NCBI GenBank assembly: GCA_900550395.1
Contig: URSD01000017.1
Location: 1 to 51,107 of the forward strand
Direction: 5' to 3'
Length of the DNA: 51,107 nucleotides
Source of the DNA: an uncultured Porphyromonadaceae bacterium
GTDB taxonomy: Bacteria > Bacteroidota > Bacteroidia > Bacteroidales > Muribaculaceae
Positions 43,005-51,107 of the stretch are shown here, piece after piece (within the stretch, counting starts at the first letter, position 1; every line of letters begins with the position of its first letter). The position numbers were made by a program, and so were the translations under genes. Below the pieces are notes generated by a model. That model searched no databases and was not told the DNA's origin. It saw only the letters and a list, made by a program, of their open reading frames with translations.

Positions 43005-44022
43005 TGCGTATGCGCTGCCGCGCGGCGGGACATCTGTCGCGTCCGTCTTCCTCCATCTCGCAGTCCACCGGAGCGCTCAGCCGCAGCAGGTTCATCACCT
43101 CTCCTATGCTCTCGCCCTTGAGCGTGATGTGATAATTGTCCGAAGCCACGGCGCTGTCCACGTCGAACTCCACATTATATATCTGTTCCAGCCGGGCGCA
43201 TATGTCCGAGAGATTCTCGTCGTCGAAGAGCAGTATGCCGTCGCGCCACGAGCAGAACTTGCGTATGTTGGCATTGTGCGTCACCGTCGCGTCGCCGTGG
43301 CTCAGCGCCAGGTGCTCGCCCGGATGCATCACCACCGTGTCGCCCGGCGACGTCACCTCCACGCGTCCGTCCACCAGCGTGATGCCCGTCGAGCAGCTGC
43401 GCGGATAGGAATTGACGTTGAACTGCGTGCCCGTGGCCGTGACCGTGATGTCGCGCGCATGCACGCTGAAGGGATGCTGCCGGTCCGACTGCACCTGGAA
43501 GTAGGCCTCGCCCCGCAGGCACACCTCGCGGCTCCGCCCCTCGAACGACGCCGGATACGTCAGCGAGCTGTTGGCGTTGAGCCACACGCGGCTGCTGTCC
43601 GGCAACACCGTTTCCATCGTGTAGCCGTAGGCCGTCGATATCGTCAGCATCTGCCCCGCCGCAGCCCGGTCGCCGCCGTGCGTCAGCAAATATGCCAGCA
43701 CCCCTAACAGCGGCACCACCAGCACTGCCGCCACGCGGCTCCACGCCCGCACCACTCCGGCCAGGGCGTCCTTCGGCCGCTGCGTCCTTGCGCCGAACAC
43801 GGCCGCCATATTGCGACGTTCGGCCGCCGACACGTCTATCTCGTCCGCCGCGAACGGCGGATTCAGCGCATGCCATATATCCCGCTGCGCGAAGAAGCTG
43901 CGACGGTTCGCCTCCGAAGCTTCTATCCACTCCAGCAGGGCCGCAGCCTCCTCCTCAGTAGCCTCGCCGGCAAGATAGCGCGCTATGATTATGTCGATAT
44001 CCGCGATGTCGTTTATATCCAT
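42991..44022 (-). CDS. FecR-family anti-sigma factor
   Basis: The 343-residue protein should hold or activate the ECF sigma factor encoded just before it. It has a cytoplasmic N-terminal region (1-92) with IARYLAGEATEEEAAALLEW, one membrane segment (about 95-113), a periplasmic FecR domain (YTMETVLPDSSRVWLNANSS, LVDGRVEVTSPGD) and a C-terminal STN-like DUF4974 domain (ICARLEQIYNVEFDV). Its start overlaps the sigma stop by 10 nt, and its 3' end overlaps convergent folA by 14 bp. It is expected to sense the SusC partner through its periplasmic domains. Confidence 0.92.
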   Translation of the reverse strand: MDINDIADIDIIIARYLAGEATEEEAAALLEWIEASEANRRSFFAQRDIWHALNPPFAADEIDVSAAERRNMAAVFGARTQRPKDALAGVVRAWSRVAAVLVVPLLGVLAYLLTHGGDRAAAGQMLTISTAYGYTMETVLPDSSRVWLNANSSLTYPASFEGRSREVCLRGEAYFQVQSDRQHPFSVHARDITVTATGTQFNVNSYPRSCSTGITLVDGRVEVTSPGDTVVMHPGEHLALSHGDATVTHNANIRKFCSWRDGILLFDDENLSDICARLEQIYNVEFDVDSAVASDNYHITLKGESIGEVMNLLRLSAPVDCEMEEDGRDRCPAARQRIRITRR

Positions 44023-44624
44023 AATGCAATATTGTTGACGGTATTATTAAGGAGAACGGCGCCTCCGGCCAGCACGGGCAGGCGGTAGTGGCGCAGGCTC
44101 TCGCGTATGATTTTCAATGCTTTGCTCATGCGGGTCTCCACCGTGCGCTGCGACACACCCAGCCGCCTGGCTATCTGCGGATAGCTCAGGTTGTGGTTCA
44201 GGCGCAGGCTCAGCGTCGCGCGCACAGGCTCGCTCAGCGTCGCCATCGCCTCCCGCAGCGCATTGTCAAGGTCGGAGTAGAACATATGCTCCTCCGGCGA
44301 GAGCGACAGGATCTGAAGATGCACCCCCGTCGCGTAGTCCGACTTCACCCGGTTGTGGCGCAGCTCGTCCAGAGCGCGGTTCTGCACCAGAGCCGTCAGA
44401 AACGACTTCAGCGAGCGCCGTATCACCAGCTCCCTGCGCTCGGCCCACAGCTTCGTCATCACGTCCTGCACTATGTCCTCGCACGTGTAACGGTCCGGTA
44501 TGAACTGGCCGCAGAACACCACCAGGCCCGCGTAGTAACGCCGGAATATGGTGAAATATGCCTCATGGCTGTCCTGACGCAGGGCAGCCAGCAGAAGCGA
44601 GTCGGTGGCGGGAGTTTCTTCCAT
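44013..44624 (-). CDS. ECF-type RNA polymerase sigma factor
   Basis: A 203-residue extracytoplasmic-function sigma factor. Region 2 includes AYFTIFRRYYAGLVVFCGQF and CEDIVQDVMTKLW; region 4 has PVRATLSLRLNHNLSYPQIA and RRLGVSQRTVETRMSKALK, the helix-turn-helix. The start chosen is the ATG before EETPATDS; earlier in-frame ATGs fall in or before the likely promoter at 44633-44664. It pairs with the FecR gene. The target is probably the divergent susCD operon, where two identical bipartite motifs are found. Confidence 0.9.
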   Translation of the reverse strand: MEETPATDSLLLAALRQDSHEAYFTIFRRYYAGLVVFCGQFIPDRYTCEDIVQDVMTKLWAERRELVIRRSLKSFLTALVQNRALDELRHNRVKSDYATGVHLQILSLSPEEHMFYSDLDNALREAMATLSEPVRATLSLRLNHNLSYPQIARRLGVSQRTVETRMSKALKIIRESLRHYRLPVLAGGAVLLNNTVNNIALWI

Positions 44625-44632
44625 AGAGTCCG

Positions 44633-44664
44633 TAAAGATAACCATTTGAACTCGCGGCCGCAAG
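44633..44664 (-). promoter_or_regulatory. Possible promoter of the sigma/anti-sigma operon
   Basis: On the minus strand CTTG (44661-44664), a 20-bp spacer and TATCTTTA (44633-44640) approximate the Bacteroidetes promoter. Start would be near 44626, giving a leaderless or very short leader before the ATG at 44624. Confidence 0.35.
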
Positions 44665-44706
44665 CTTTTTTCTTAAAATGTTTCTATAAACATAATTTAA
44701 CTTAAA

Positions 44707-44737
44707 TTGCATGTGGCAAAGCCCGATTCGGCACGTC
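44707..44737 (+). promoter_or_regulatory. Candidate ECF promoter, distal copy
   Basis: TTGCATGTGGCAAA (44707-44720) is followed after 12 bp by ACGTC (44733-44737). The same two blocks, at the same distance, occur 82 bp downstream. CGTC is a common -10 element of ECF sigma promoters. The orientation is toward susC. Confidence 0.55.
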
Positions 44738-44788
44738 TTAAATATTTTTTTCATTTCACCCCGCATTTTCTTTAAAAAATTCTTAAAA

Positions 44789-44819
44789 TTGCATGTGGTA
44801 AAAACGCCCCTCGAACGTC
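44789..44819 (+). promoter_or_regulatory. Candidate ECF promoter, proximal copy
   Basis: TTGCATGTGGTAAA (44789-44802) is followed after 12 bp by ACGTC (44815-44819), exactly as in the distal copy. Transcription would begin near 44826, leaving a leader of about 45 nt before the susC ATG at 44870. Confidence 0.6.
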
Positions 44820-44869
44820 ATTAACATGTATTACCTGAAATACCATTGAAAAACCTTCTTCAATTACTT

Positions 44870-47800
44870 ATGGAACAAACCAACCTACGGACTATGCTCT
44901 CCGCCATGCGGAGGCATGCTGTCACGGCCGTGCTCACCCTTGCAGCACTCTTCTCATGCATTCCCGCATGGGCCGATGACGCAGCCAGCAACGTCACGCT
45001 CGACGCCACAAACGCGCCACTCGAAAGCGTGCTACAGAAAATCGAAGCCCAGACGGGCTACCGCTTCTTCTACAACCGCGATGTCATCGACGTCTCGTCG
45101 CCCGTCACCATCCGTGTCAGCGACGAGTCCCTCGACTCCACCCTCGGCAAGCTCTTCGCCTCCCGCGGCATCAGCTTCGTCATCGACAAGAAGCAGATCG
45201 TTCTCAACAAGGCTCCGCAGCCCAAAGCCGCTGCCGCCGCCACCGTCAGAGTGCGCGGCAACGTCTGCGACAACACCGGCGAGCCCCTCGCAGGCGTCTC
45301 CGTCACCAGCCCCTCCATCCAGGGAGGCACCACCACCGACGTCGACGGCAACTACGAGATACAGGTACCCGCAGGCGCCACACTCAACTTCTCCTACGTC
45401 GGCTGCACGCCCGTCAGCCGCAAGGCCGGACAGGGTGGCAAGATGAACATCACCCTCAGCGAGAACACCAGCTCGCTCAACGAAGTGGTGGTCGTAGGCT
45501 ACGGCGTACAGAAGAAACGCCTCCTCACGGGCGCCACCCTCAACATCAAGGGCGAGGACATCCAGCGCCAGAACACCACCAGCGCCCTCGGTGCCCTCTA
45601 CAGCAGCGTCCCCGGCGTCAACATCGTACAGAACAACGGACAGCCCGACGCCGGCTTCAAGGTCAACATCCGCGGCATCGGTACCACAGGCAACTCCAGC
45701 CCGCTGTACGTCATCGACGGCATCGCCGGCGCCGACCTCAACTCCCTCAACCCCGCCGACATCGAGTCAATCGACATCCTCAAGGACGCCGCCTCCTGCG
45801 CCATCTACGGCTCACGTGCCGCCAACGGCGGCATCCTCGTCACCACCCGCCGAGGCAGCAAAGGCAAGGTCAACGTCAGCTACGACGGCTACTACTCCAT
45901 ACAGCGCGCCAACCTCAATGGCGTCAAGTCCGTTTCAGGCCTCGAATACATCGACCTCGTAGACCGCGCATTCGTCGCCAAAGGCACCATCAACGAAGGA
46001 CAGAGCATCCACGACTGGCAGCAGCTCATGCCCGGACGCTGGGCCTCGCTTCAGAACGGCTCTTGGCGCGGCACCGACTGGCTCCACGAGTTCATCAACA
46101 ACAACGCGCCCAGCTACAACAACGCCGTCACCGTCGACGGAGGCAACGACCTCGTGCGCTTCTCCATGGGCTTCACCAACACCAACACCGAAGGCACCCT
46201 CGGCGTGCCCAAGCCCCCGAAGTACAACCGCACCACCGTACGCCTCAACACCGACTTCACCATCTGGCGCCGCGGCGACCTCGACATCATCAAGATAGGC
46301 GAGAACGTCACCTTCTCCACCTACAAGAGCAACAGCATCTCCCAGGGCAACATCTACGGCAACAAGCTCCACGACCTCCTCGTGCTCACGCCCCTTCTTC
46401 CCGCCTACGCCGACGACGGCTCCTTCTTCACCTACGCCGATCAGCAGGCCGAGGACATGCAGCTGCCCAGCAGCGGCTACAACATGCTCGAGGACAACTC
46501 CCTACGCAGCTACGACAACCGCCGCTTCCGCCTCCAGTCCAACTTCTGGCTCGAAATCAACCCCCACAAGGACTGGCGCTTCCGGTCCACCTACGGCTAT
46601 AACTACTACAACCGCAACAACCGCACCTACACCCCCAAGTACGAACTCTCCAGCCGCGACTACTCCGAGTACGACCGCGTGCAGCAGGAAGCGTCCACCA
46701 ACACCTTCTGGACCTGGGAGAACACCCTCCAGTGGACCCACGACTTCGGCGAGCACCACGTCGACGCACTCGTCGGCATGTCCATGGAGCAGCAGGGATG
46801 GGGCATGAGCGTAGGCGCATGGCGCAAGGACACCAAGTTCGGCACATGGGAATCGGCCAACCTCAGCAGCAGCGACAGCCCCATCGACCCTGAGATGGTT
46901 TCCGTCTGGGGCGGCAACACCATCCCCTACAAGAAGATTATCTCCGGCTTCGGACGCGTCAACTACAACTTCGCCGAGAAATACCTCCTCACCTTCATCC
47001 TCCGCCACGACGGCTCATCCAACTTCGCCAGCGGCCACCGCTACGGCACCTTCCCCTCCGTCTCCGCAGGCTGGATCATGACCAACGAATCCTGGATGGC
47101 ACCCGTGCGCTCATGGATGGACTTCCTCAAGCTCCGCGGCAGCTGGGGACAGAACGGCAACTGCAACATCGACAACTTCCAGTACCTCGCCACCGTCTCC
47201 CTCGACGCGCCCTACGACTTCACCACCGGAGGCACATCCATCAGCACAGGTGCCTTCCCCGACATCATACCCAACTCCGACCTCAGCTGGGAAAAATCCG
47301 AGCAGCTCAACCTCGGCCTTGACGCACGTTTCCTCAACCAGCGCCTCATACTCGGCTTCGACTGGTACCGCAAGACCACCAAGGACTGGCTCGTCAACGC
47401 TCCCACACTCGACTCCTACGGCACAGGCTCGCCCGTCATCAACGGCGGCTCCGTACGCAACCAGGGCGTCGAGCTCTCGCTCTCGTGGTACGACCGCGTA
47501 GGCGACTTCAACTACAGCGTAGGCGTCAACCTCGCCACCAACTCCAACAAGGTCACCTCCATCGACAACTCCGACGGCATCATCCACGGCGCCACAAACG
47601 TCATCTCGCAGAACCTCAGCCAGTACAACGCCTACGAGGCACGCGTCGGCAAGCCCATCGGCTACTTCACCGGCATCGCCAGCGAAGGCATCTTCCAGAA
47701 CCAGGCACAGATCGACGCCTACCGCGACGCCGGCTACGCATTCATCGACGGCTACGACAAGGCACGTCCCGGCGACGTCATCTGGATAGACCAGGACGGC

Positions 47801-48352
47801 GACGGCAGCTACAACGACAAGGACGTCGTCATGATCGGCAACCCCCATCCCGACGTCACCCTCGGCCTCAACATCTCCATGAACTGGAAAGGACTCGACT
47901 TCGCCGTCAGCGGCAGCGGCGCCTTCGGCCAGCAGGTGCTCCAGAGCTACCGGTCCTTCGCCAACAGCGACTACGACAACTACACCAACAACTTCGTCAA
48001 GCGCCTCTGGACCGGCGAAGGCTCCACCAACTCCTTCCCCCGCTTCACCGACGGCAGCCACAACAACTTCAAGTGCAACGGCTACGTAGGCGACATCTGG
48101 GCTCAGAACGCCGACTACTTCAAGATCCGCACCATCACCGTAGGCTACGACTTCAAGCACCTCTTCCCGCGTCTGCCCATGCAGCAGCTCCGCGTCTTCT
48201 TCACCGGACAGAACCTCCTCACCTTCACCGGCTACGACGGCTTCGACCCCGAAGTCGGCTACGGAGGCGACGACTCCTGGGCTTCAGGCATCGACATAGG
48301 CTACTACCCCAGCCCAAAAGCCTACACCTTCGGTCTTAACATCAAATTCTAA
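44870..48352 (+). CDS. susC: SusC/RagA-family TonB-dependent transporter with STN domain
   Basis: The 1160-residue outer-membrane protein imports oligosaccharides or peptides with its SusD partner. After a signal peptide (cleavage near AWA, 36) come an STN signalling domain (about 41-112), a carboxypeptidase-regulatory-like domain (about 127-200), the TonB-box region SSLNEVVVVGYGVQKKRLLT (201-220), a plug (NIRGIGTTGNSSPLYVIDGI) and a barrel ending in NIKF. The STN domain marks it as partner of the FecR/ECF pair encoded divergently. The start is ATG; the in-frame TTG upstream is less likely. Third codon positions are overwhelmingly C. Confidence 0.95.
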   Translation: MEQTNLRTMLSAMRRHAVTAVLTLAALFSCIPAWADDAASNVTLDATNAPLESVLQKIEAQTGYRFFYNRDVIDVSSPVTIRVSDESLDSTLGKLFASRGISFVIDKKQIVLNKAPQPKAAAAATVRVRGNVCDNTGEPLAGVSVTSPSIQGGTTTDVDGNYEIQVPAGATLNFSYVGCTPVSRKAGQGGKMNITLSENTSSLNEVVVVGYGVQKKRLLTGATLNIKGEDIQRQNTTSALGALYSSVPGVNIVQNNGQPDAGFKVNIRGIGTTGNSSPLYVIDGIAGADLNSLNPADIESIDILKDAASCAIYGSRAANGGILVTTRRGSKGKVNVSYDGYYSIQRANLNGVKSVSGLEYIDLVDRAFVAKGTINEGQSIHDWQQLMPGRWASLQNGSWRGTDWLHEFINNNAPSYNNAVTVDGGNDLVRFSMGFTNTNTEGTLGVPKPPKYNRTTVRLNTDFTIWRRGDLDIIKIGENVTFSTYKSNSISQGNIYGNKLHDLLVLTPLLPAYADDGSFFTYADQQAEDMQLPSSGYNMLEDNSLRSYDNRRFRLQSNFWLEINPHKDWRFRSTYGYNYYNRNNRTYTPKYELSSRDYSEYDRVQQEASTNTFWTWENTLQWTHDFGEHHVDALVGMSMEQQGWGMSVGAWRKDTKFGTWESANLSSSDSPIDPEMVSVWGGNTIPYKKIISGFGRVNYNFAEKYLLTFILRHDGSSNFASGHRYGTFPSVSAGWIMTNESWMAPVRSWMDFLKLRGSWGQNGNCNIDNFQYLATVSLDAPYDFTTGGTSISTGAFPDIIPNSDLSWEKSEQLNLGLDARFLNQRLILGFDWYRKTTKDWLVNAPTLDSYGTGSPVINGGSVRNQGVELSLSWYDRVGDFNYSVGVNLATNSNKVTSIDNSDGIIHGATNVISQNLSQYNAYEARVGKPIGYFTGIASEGIFQNQAQIDAYRDAGYAFIDGYDKARPGDVIWIDQDGDGSYNDKDVVMIGNPHPDVTLGLNISMNWKGLDFAVSGSGAFGQQVLQSYRSFANSDYDNYTNNFVKRLWTGEGSTNSFPRFTDGSHNNFKCNGYVGDIWAQNADYFKIRTITVGYDFKHLFPRLPMQQLRVFFTGQNLLTFTGYDGFDPEVGYGGDDSWASGIDIGYYPSPKAYTFGLNIKF

Positions 48353-48357
48353 GAGCC

Positions 48358-50217
48358 ATGAAACACACCATATACGTCATCCTTGCCGCGGCCGCGGCAC
48401 TCTGCGCCGGCTGCGACGACGCCCTCGACACAACCAACTACTCCAAGTACGACACCTCCACCTTCCCCACCTCACAGAAGGATGCCGAGCAGATCGTCAC
48501 CAGCATCTACAACCGCCTCGGCGAAGTCTACAAGAACCCCGAGGGAGCCACCGTCTTCATCCACGTCCTCGCAGGCGACGACATGTTCGGCGGAGGCTCC
48601 ACATCCAACACCGGCGCACAGGGCTGGGACCGACTCATGTACGTCTCCACCGACAACACATCCATACAGAGCACCTGGAAGACAATGTACGAGGCCACCT
48701 TCCGCGCCAACTACGCCATTGAGCAGATTCCACTCATCGCCGACGACCTCTTCCAGTCCCGCGAGTGGAAGGACTACCTCCTCGGCCAGGCGTACTTCCT
48801 CCGCGGATGGGTCACCTGGGAGATGGCCAACCTCTACGAGACCTTCCCCGTGCTCACCACCACCGCCATCGTCAACAATCCCCGCAGCGACGTAGAGACC
48901 GTCTACACATCCATCAAGGACGACCTGCTCAAAGCCATAGAACTGATGCCCGCGCGCTACGGCTACAGCCGCGAGGACAACCTCGCCGGACGCGCCACCC
49001 GCTACGCCGCCGAGGCCCTGCTCGCACGCGTCTGGATGTTCTACACCGGCTTCTACCAGAAATCCGACCTCTTCGGACTCACCAAGGAACAGGTGGTGAA
49101 CTACCTCAAGGACTGCCGCGACAACTCCGGCTTCGACCTCGAGAACGACCCCCGCGAGATATGGCCCTACACCAACGAGTTCTCCTCAGGTTTCGCATTC
49201 AACACCGACTTCAACACCTACGCCTCCCGCAACGGCCTCCACTGGGTGGGCAACCACTCCAAGGAGACCATCTGGGCATGCCACTTCACCCTCATGCTCG
49301 GGCACAGCAACACATCCTACAACCGCATGGGCGAATTCTTCGGCCTCCGCAACTCCAAATCCGCCCCCAACGCCGAATGCTACCCCTACGGCATAGGCTA
49401 CACCAACGGCACCGTCAACCCCCGCATGGTCGAAGACTGGGCCACCGACCCCGACTACGGCTTCGCCGACAAGCGCCTCTGGGGCTCCGTCCTCGCCGTC
49501 GACAACGCCGCCGAAATCTACGGCGGAGGCAACGGCGGCAACTGGATGGCCGGACAGGCCGCCGAGCTCGCCACACACAAGGGCAACGACGCCAAGGAAG
49601 TAGAGAAGACATGCTTCCACAACAAGAAGTACATCGTCTCCACCTGCTACTCCGCAAGCGACGCCGCCACCATCTACAAGAACTTCTTCTACGCCTTCGG
49701 CGGCGGTCTTGAGAACAGCAACCAGTACGACAACCGCAACGACGCCATCTACATCCGCTACGCCGACGTCCTCCTCATGCTCGACGAGCTCGAGCACACC
49801 TCAGCAGGCATGGACCGCCTACGTCAGCGCGCAGGACTCAAGCCCTACGGCAGCTACACCTTCGAGCGCCTCCAGAAAGAGCGCCGCTACGAGCTTGCCT
49901 TCGAGGGACAGCGCTTCAACGACCTCCGCCGCTGGTACCCCCAGAACGCAGGACAGATCATCAGCGACAACCAGCGCGGAGCCTATATCCAGTACATGGG
50001 CGCACGCGTCCCCGGCGGATACGCCGAAATCTCCGGCAACGGACTCCAGAAACGCTACCAGGAGACACGCGGATTCATTCCCATCCCCGACAAACAGATC
50101 ATACTCACCGAGCAGGTGCTCACTCAGACTCCCGGATGGGGCGAAGGCTTCGACTGGCAATTCTCCAACGGCAAGCTCCCGTACCCTGTCAAGTACGATG
50201 ATTCCTTAAAGGAATAA
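48358..50217 (+). CDS. susD: SusD/RagB-family nutrient-binding lipoprotein
   Basis: A 619-residue surface lipoprotein that caps the SusC channel and binds the substrate. Lipobox CAGC with Cys19, then DDALD. Family traits: SIYNRLGEVY (about 49-58) in the TPR-like helical part, AYFLRGWVTWEMANLYETFP (about 146-165), and the C-terminal ERRYELAFEGQRFNDLRRWY region typical of SusD. It lies 5 bp after susC and ends at a strong terminator. The substrate cannot be inferred, because no hydrolase gene follows. Confidence 0.94.
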   Translation: MKHTIYVILAAAAALCAGCDDALDTTNYSKYDTSTFPTSQKDAEQIVTSIYNRLGEVYKNPEGATVFIHVLAGDDMFGGGSTSNTGAQGWDRLMYVSTDNTSIQSTWKTMYEATFRANYAIEQIPLIADDLFQSREWKDYLLGQAYFLRGWVTWEMANLYETFPVLTTTAIVNNPRSDVETVYTSIKDDLLKAIELMPARYGYSREDNLAGRATRYAAEALLARVWMFYTGFYQKSDLFGLTKEQVVNYLKDCRDNSGFDLENDPREIWPYTNEFSSGFAFNTDFNTYASRNGLHWVGNHSKETIWACHFTLMLGHSNTSYNRMGEFFGLRNSKSAPNAECYPYGIGYTNGTVNPRMVEDWATDPDYGFADKRLWGSVLAVDNAAEIYGGGNGGNWMAGQAAELATHKGNDAKEVEKTCFHNKKYIVSTCYSASDAATIYKNFFYAFGGGLENSNQYDNRNDAIYIRYADVLLMLDELEHTSAGMDRLRQRAGLKPYGSYTFERLQKERRYELAFEGQRFNDLRRWYPQNAGQIISDNQRGAYIQYMGARVPGGYAEISGNGLQKRYQETRGFIPIPDKQIILTEQVLTQTPGWGEGFDWQFSNGKLPYPVKYDDSLKE

Positions 50218-50237
50218 GAACAGTTTTTAGGTAGAAC

Positions 50238-50274
50238 CCGTCCGGACTCCGCGAGGCCTCCGGACGGTTTTTTT
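50238..50274 (+). terminator. Intrinsic terminator after susD
   Basis: CCGTCCGGA (50238-50246) pairs perfectly with TCCGGACGG (50259-50267), followed by seven T (50268-50274). Confidence 0.92.
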
Positions 50275-50356
50275 ACACCCCATCCGCAAGCTGTTGCCCC
50301 CGCCTGTGACGCACGGCTCGTGTACCCAAAACCATCACATTATATATCAACCAATT

Positions 50357-50475
50357 ACCCGCCGCATGGCGGGTAAGATATGGTTAGCCGGTGGTTAAGG
50401 AGCGACCATAGGGAGCGACGTACCTCCGGTAGCGCCACCATCACACATCTACCCGCCGCATGGCGGGTTGCATAA
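50357..50475 (+). repeat. Dispersed repeat B near the right end
   Basis: The palindrome ACCCGCCGCATGGCGGGT occurs at 50357-50374 and 50451-50468. Between them are GGTTAGCCG, TTAAGGAGCGACCATAGGGA and GCGACGTAC, which match 22234-22274 in the TIR element with a few changes. A degenerate GGAGTTAGG-type block (inverse) follows at 50478-50490. Confidence 0.65.
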
Positions 50476-50534
50476 CCCCTAACTCCACACTGCGCGAAGC
50501 GCAACCTCACTGCTCACTGCGGCCTCCGGCCGCA

Positions 50535-50719
50535 CCCCTCTTACCTATCCCTTCTCAACTATTAACCAAAAAGGGGAAGCCCGCGGAGCGCGGCGGGCAG
50601 TTTTCAGCCCATGCGTGAGGAGGCGTAGCCGACGAGCCATGGGACAGCGCACCACCATCCTCCACGCGCCGAGCTCCGGCAGGAAGCGACAGCGCGTGCT
50701 TGCGGACCTTGGTCCCGGC
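50535..50719 (-). repeat. Dispersed repeats C and A, inverted copies
   Basis: 50535-50563 is the inverse copy of the repeat at 9154-9183. 50575-50719 is the inverse copy of repeat A at 21981-22124, nearly identical by eye. They lie between susD and the insertion sequence and show no credible gene. Confidence 0.75.
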
Positions 50720-50740
50720 AACCCCATACCCCATCAAGAG

Positions 50741-51107
50741 GGTGTTGCAAAACCTCCATTGTCAAAGCTTCTGAGAATTGAATATTTCAGATAAAATCGG
50801 AATTTTTCGAAATCACCCCGGGATTTTCGATTCTCAGGGGTTTAAAATCCGGATAACACCGGGAATTTGATGAAAATCGGTCCTTTCAGGCCGATTTTTG
50901 TATGTTTTTATGCAGTTTCAGGATATTAAGAGCCATGAATACGAAGCCGAGGTCCATTGTAACCTTGGCCAAGCCGAAGTGACGGAAGCGGGTGTATCCG
51001 TGATTGTGCTTGAGCTGTCCGAATACCGGCTCAGGTTCGAGCGATCTTCGTTTCAGCTTTTCCTGATTTGCCGGGAGGTCAAGTATGGCCTTTGCTTTCC
51101 GTTCTTC
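50741..51107 (-). mobile_element. IS1182-like insertion sequence, one end
   Basis: The 3' end of a DDE transposase gene is followed by about 145 bp of AT-rich DNA. The outer edge is taken at GTGTTGCAAAACC (about 50741), the type of end seen in IS1182-like elements. The other end is outside the window, so the boundary is approximate. Confidence 0.5.
50886..51107 (-). CDS. DDE transposase, IS1182-like, C-terminal part
   Basis: The last 73 residues of a transposase; the gene continues past the right edge. The segment LKRRSLEPEPVFGQLKHNHG and then YTRFRHFGLAKVTMDLGFVF is the conserved C-terminal region of IS1182/DDE_Tnp_1 transposases, with the third acidic residue (Glu in LEPEP) of the DDE triad. 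The frame is open without breaks in the window, so the copy may be intact. Confidence 0.85.
   Translation of the reverse strand, partial: EERKAKAILDLPANQEKLKRRSLEPEPVFGQLKHNHGYTRFRHFGLAKVTMDLGFVFMALNILKLHKNIQKSA

Noticed and set aside
44846..44869. TTG start for susC eight codons upstream
   Set aside because: An ATG is available at 44870 and the longer N-terminus adds nothing to the signal peptide.

Overview
The window reads as a chromosomal segment of a Bacteroidales bacterium, most likely a gut Muribaculaceae-type genome. The evidence is the 16S 5' end, promoters of the Bacteroidetes type (TTTG, 19-20 bp, TAnnTTTG), a SusC/SusD pair with an ECF sigma factor and FecR anti-sigma, a UpxY/NusG-led polysaccharide locus, lipoproteins with the typical SCS-acidic start, and an oxalate-degradation gene set. 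The family assignment is inference; the order is well supported. The backbone is GC-rich, while 17.4-18.9 kb and about 30.5-40.1 kb are clearly AT-rich, which suggests transfer.

Layout. 1-0.45 kb: start of a 16S gene (leftward) with two tandem promoters. 0.48-0.9 kb: a large palindromic intergenic repeat. 0.97-8.9 kb (leftward): pfkA, a very large DUF2723 membrane protein, a polysaccharide deacetylase, queG and a DEAD-box helicase. 9.3-11.5 kb (rightward): an MBOAT acyltransferase with a partner SGNH-like protein. 11.6-17.3 kb (leftward): frc, oxc, an AEC/YfdV-like transporter and a DcaP-like porin. Together these look like a complete outer-membrane-to-cytoplasm oxalate pathway, with a GC-rich hairpin in every spacer. 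17.4-18.9 kb: an AAA ATPase/DUF4143 gene preceded by a 33-bp tandem repeat. 19-21.8 kb: tRNA-Leu(CAA), an epimerase, a small membrane protein and dgt. 21.8-22.6 kb: a gene remnant, a dispersed repeat and a 373-bp element with terminal inverted repeats. 22.7-24 kb: a lipoprotein and a beta-barrel. 24-30.3 kb (leftward): alkaline phosphatase, three tandem FKBP isomerases, a radical SAM protein, a LolC/E-like permease and rbfA.

30.5-40.1 kb (leftward): an ABC-exported surface polysaccharide operon (upxY, GT2, wzm, wzt, GT8-like, acyltransferase, GT4, GT2, FkbH-like HAD enzyme), tightly coupled by overlapping genes. 40.2-43 kb (rightward): a fused NapH/NapG-type polyferredoxin, thyA and folA. 43-50.2 kb: FecR and ECF sigma (leftward) facing a SusC/SusD pair (rightward). 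The intergenic space holds two copies of the same bipartite motif at identical internal spacing, a strong candidate for the promoter read by this ECF factor. 50.3-51.1 kb: dispersed repeats related to those at 9 and 22 kb, then the 3' part of an IS1182-like transposase.

The most notable observations are the paired ECF promoter motif, the oxalate cluster with a porin and hairpins in all spacers, the FkbH-like fusion in the polysaccharide operon, the operator-like 33-bp repeats before the ATPase gene, and the mosaic intergenic repeats that occur in inverted orientation on both sides of a 28-kb segment.
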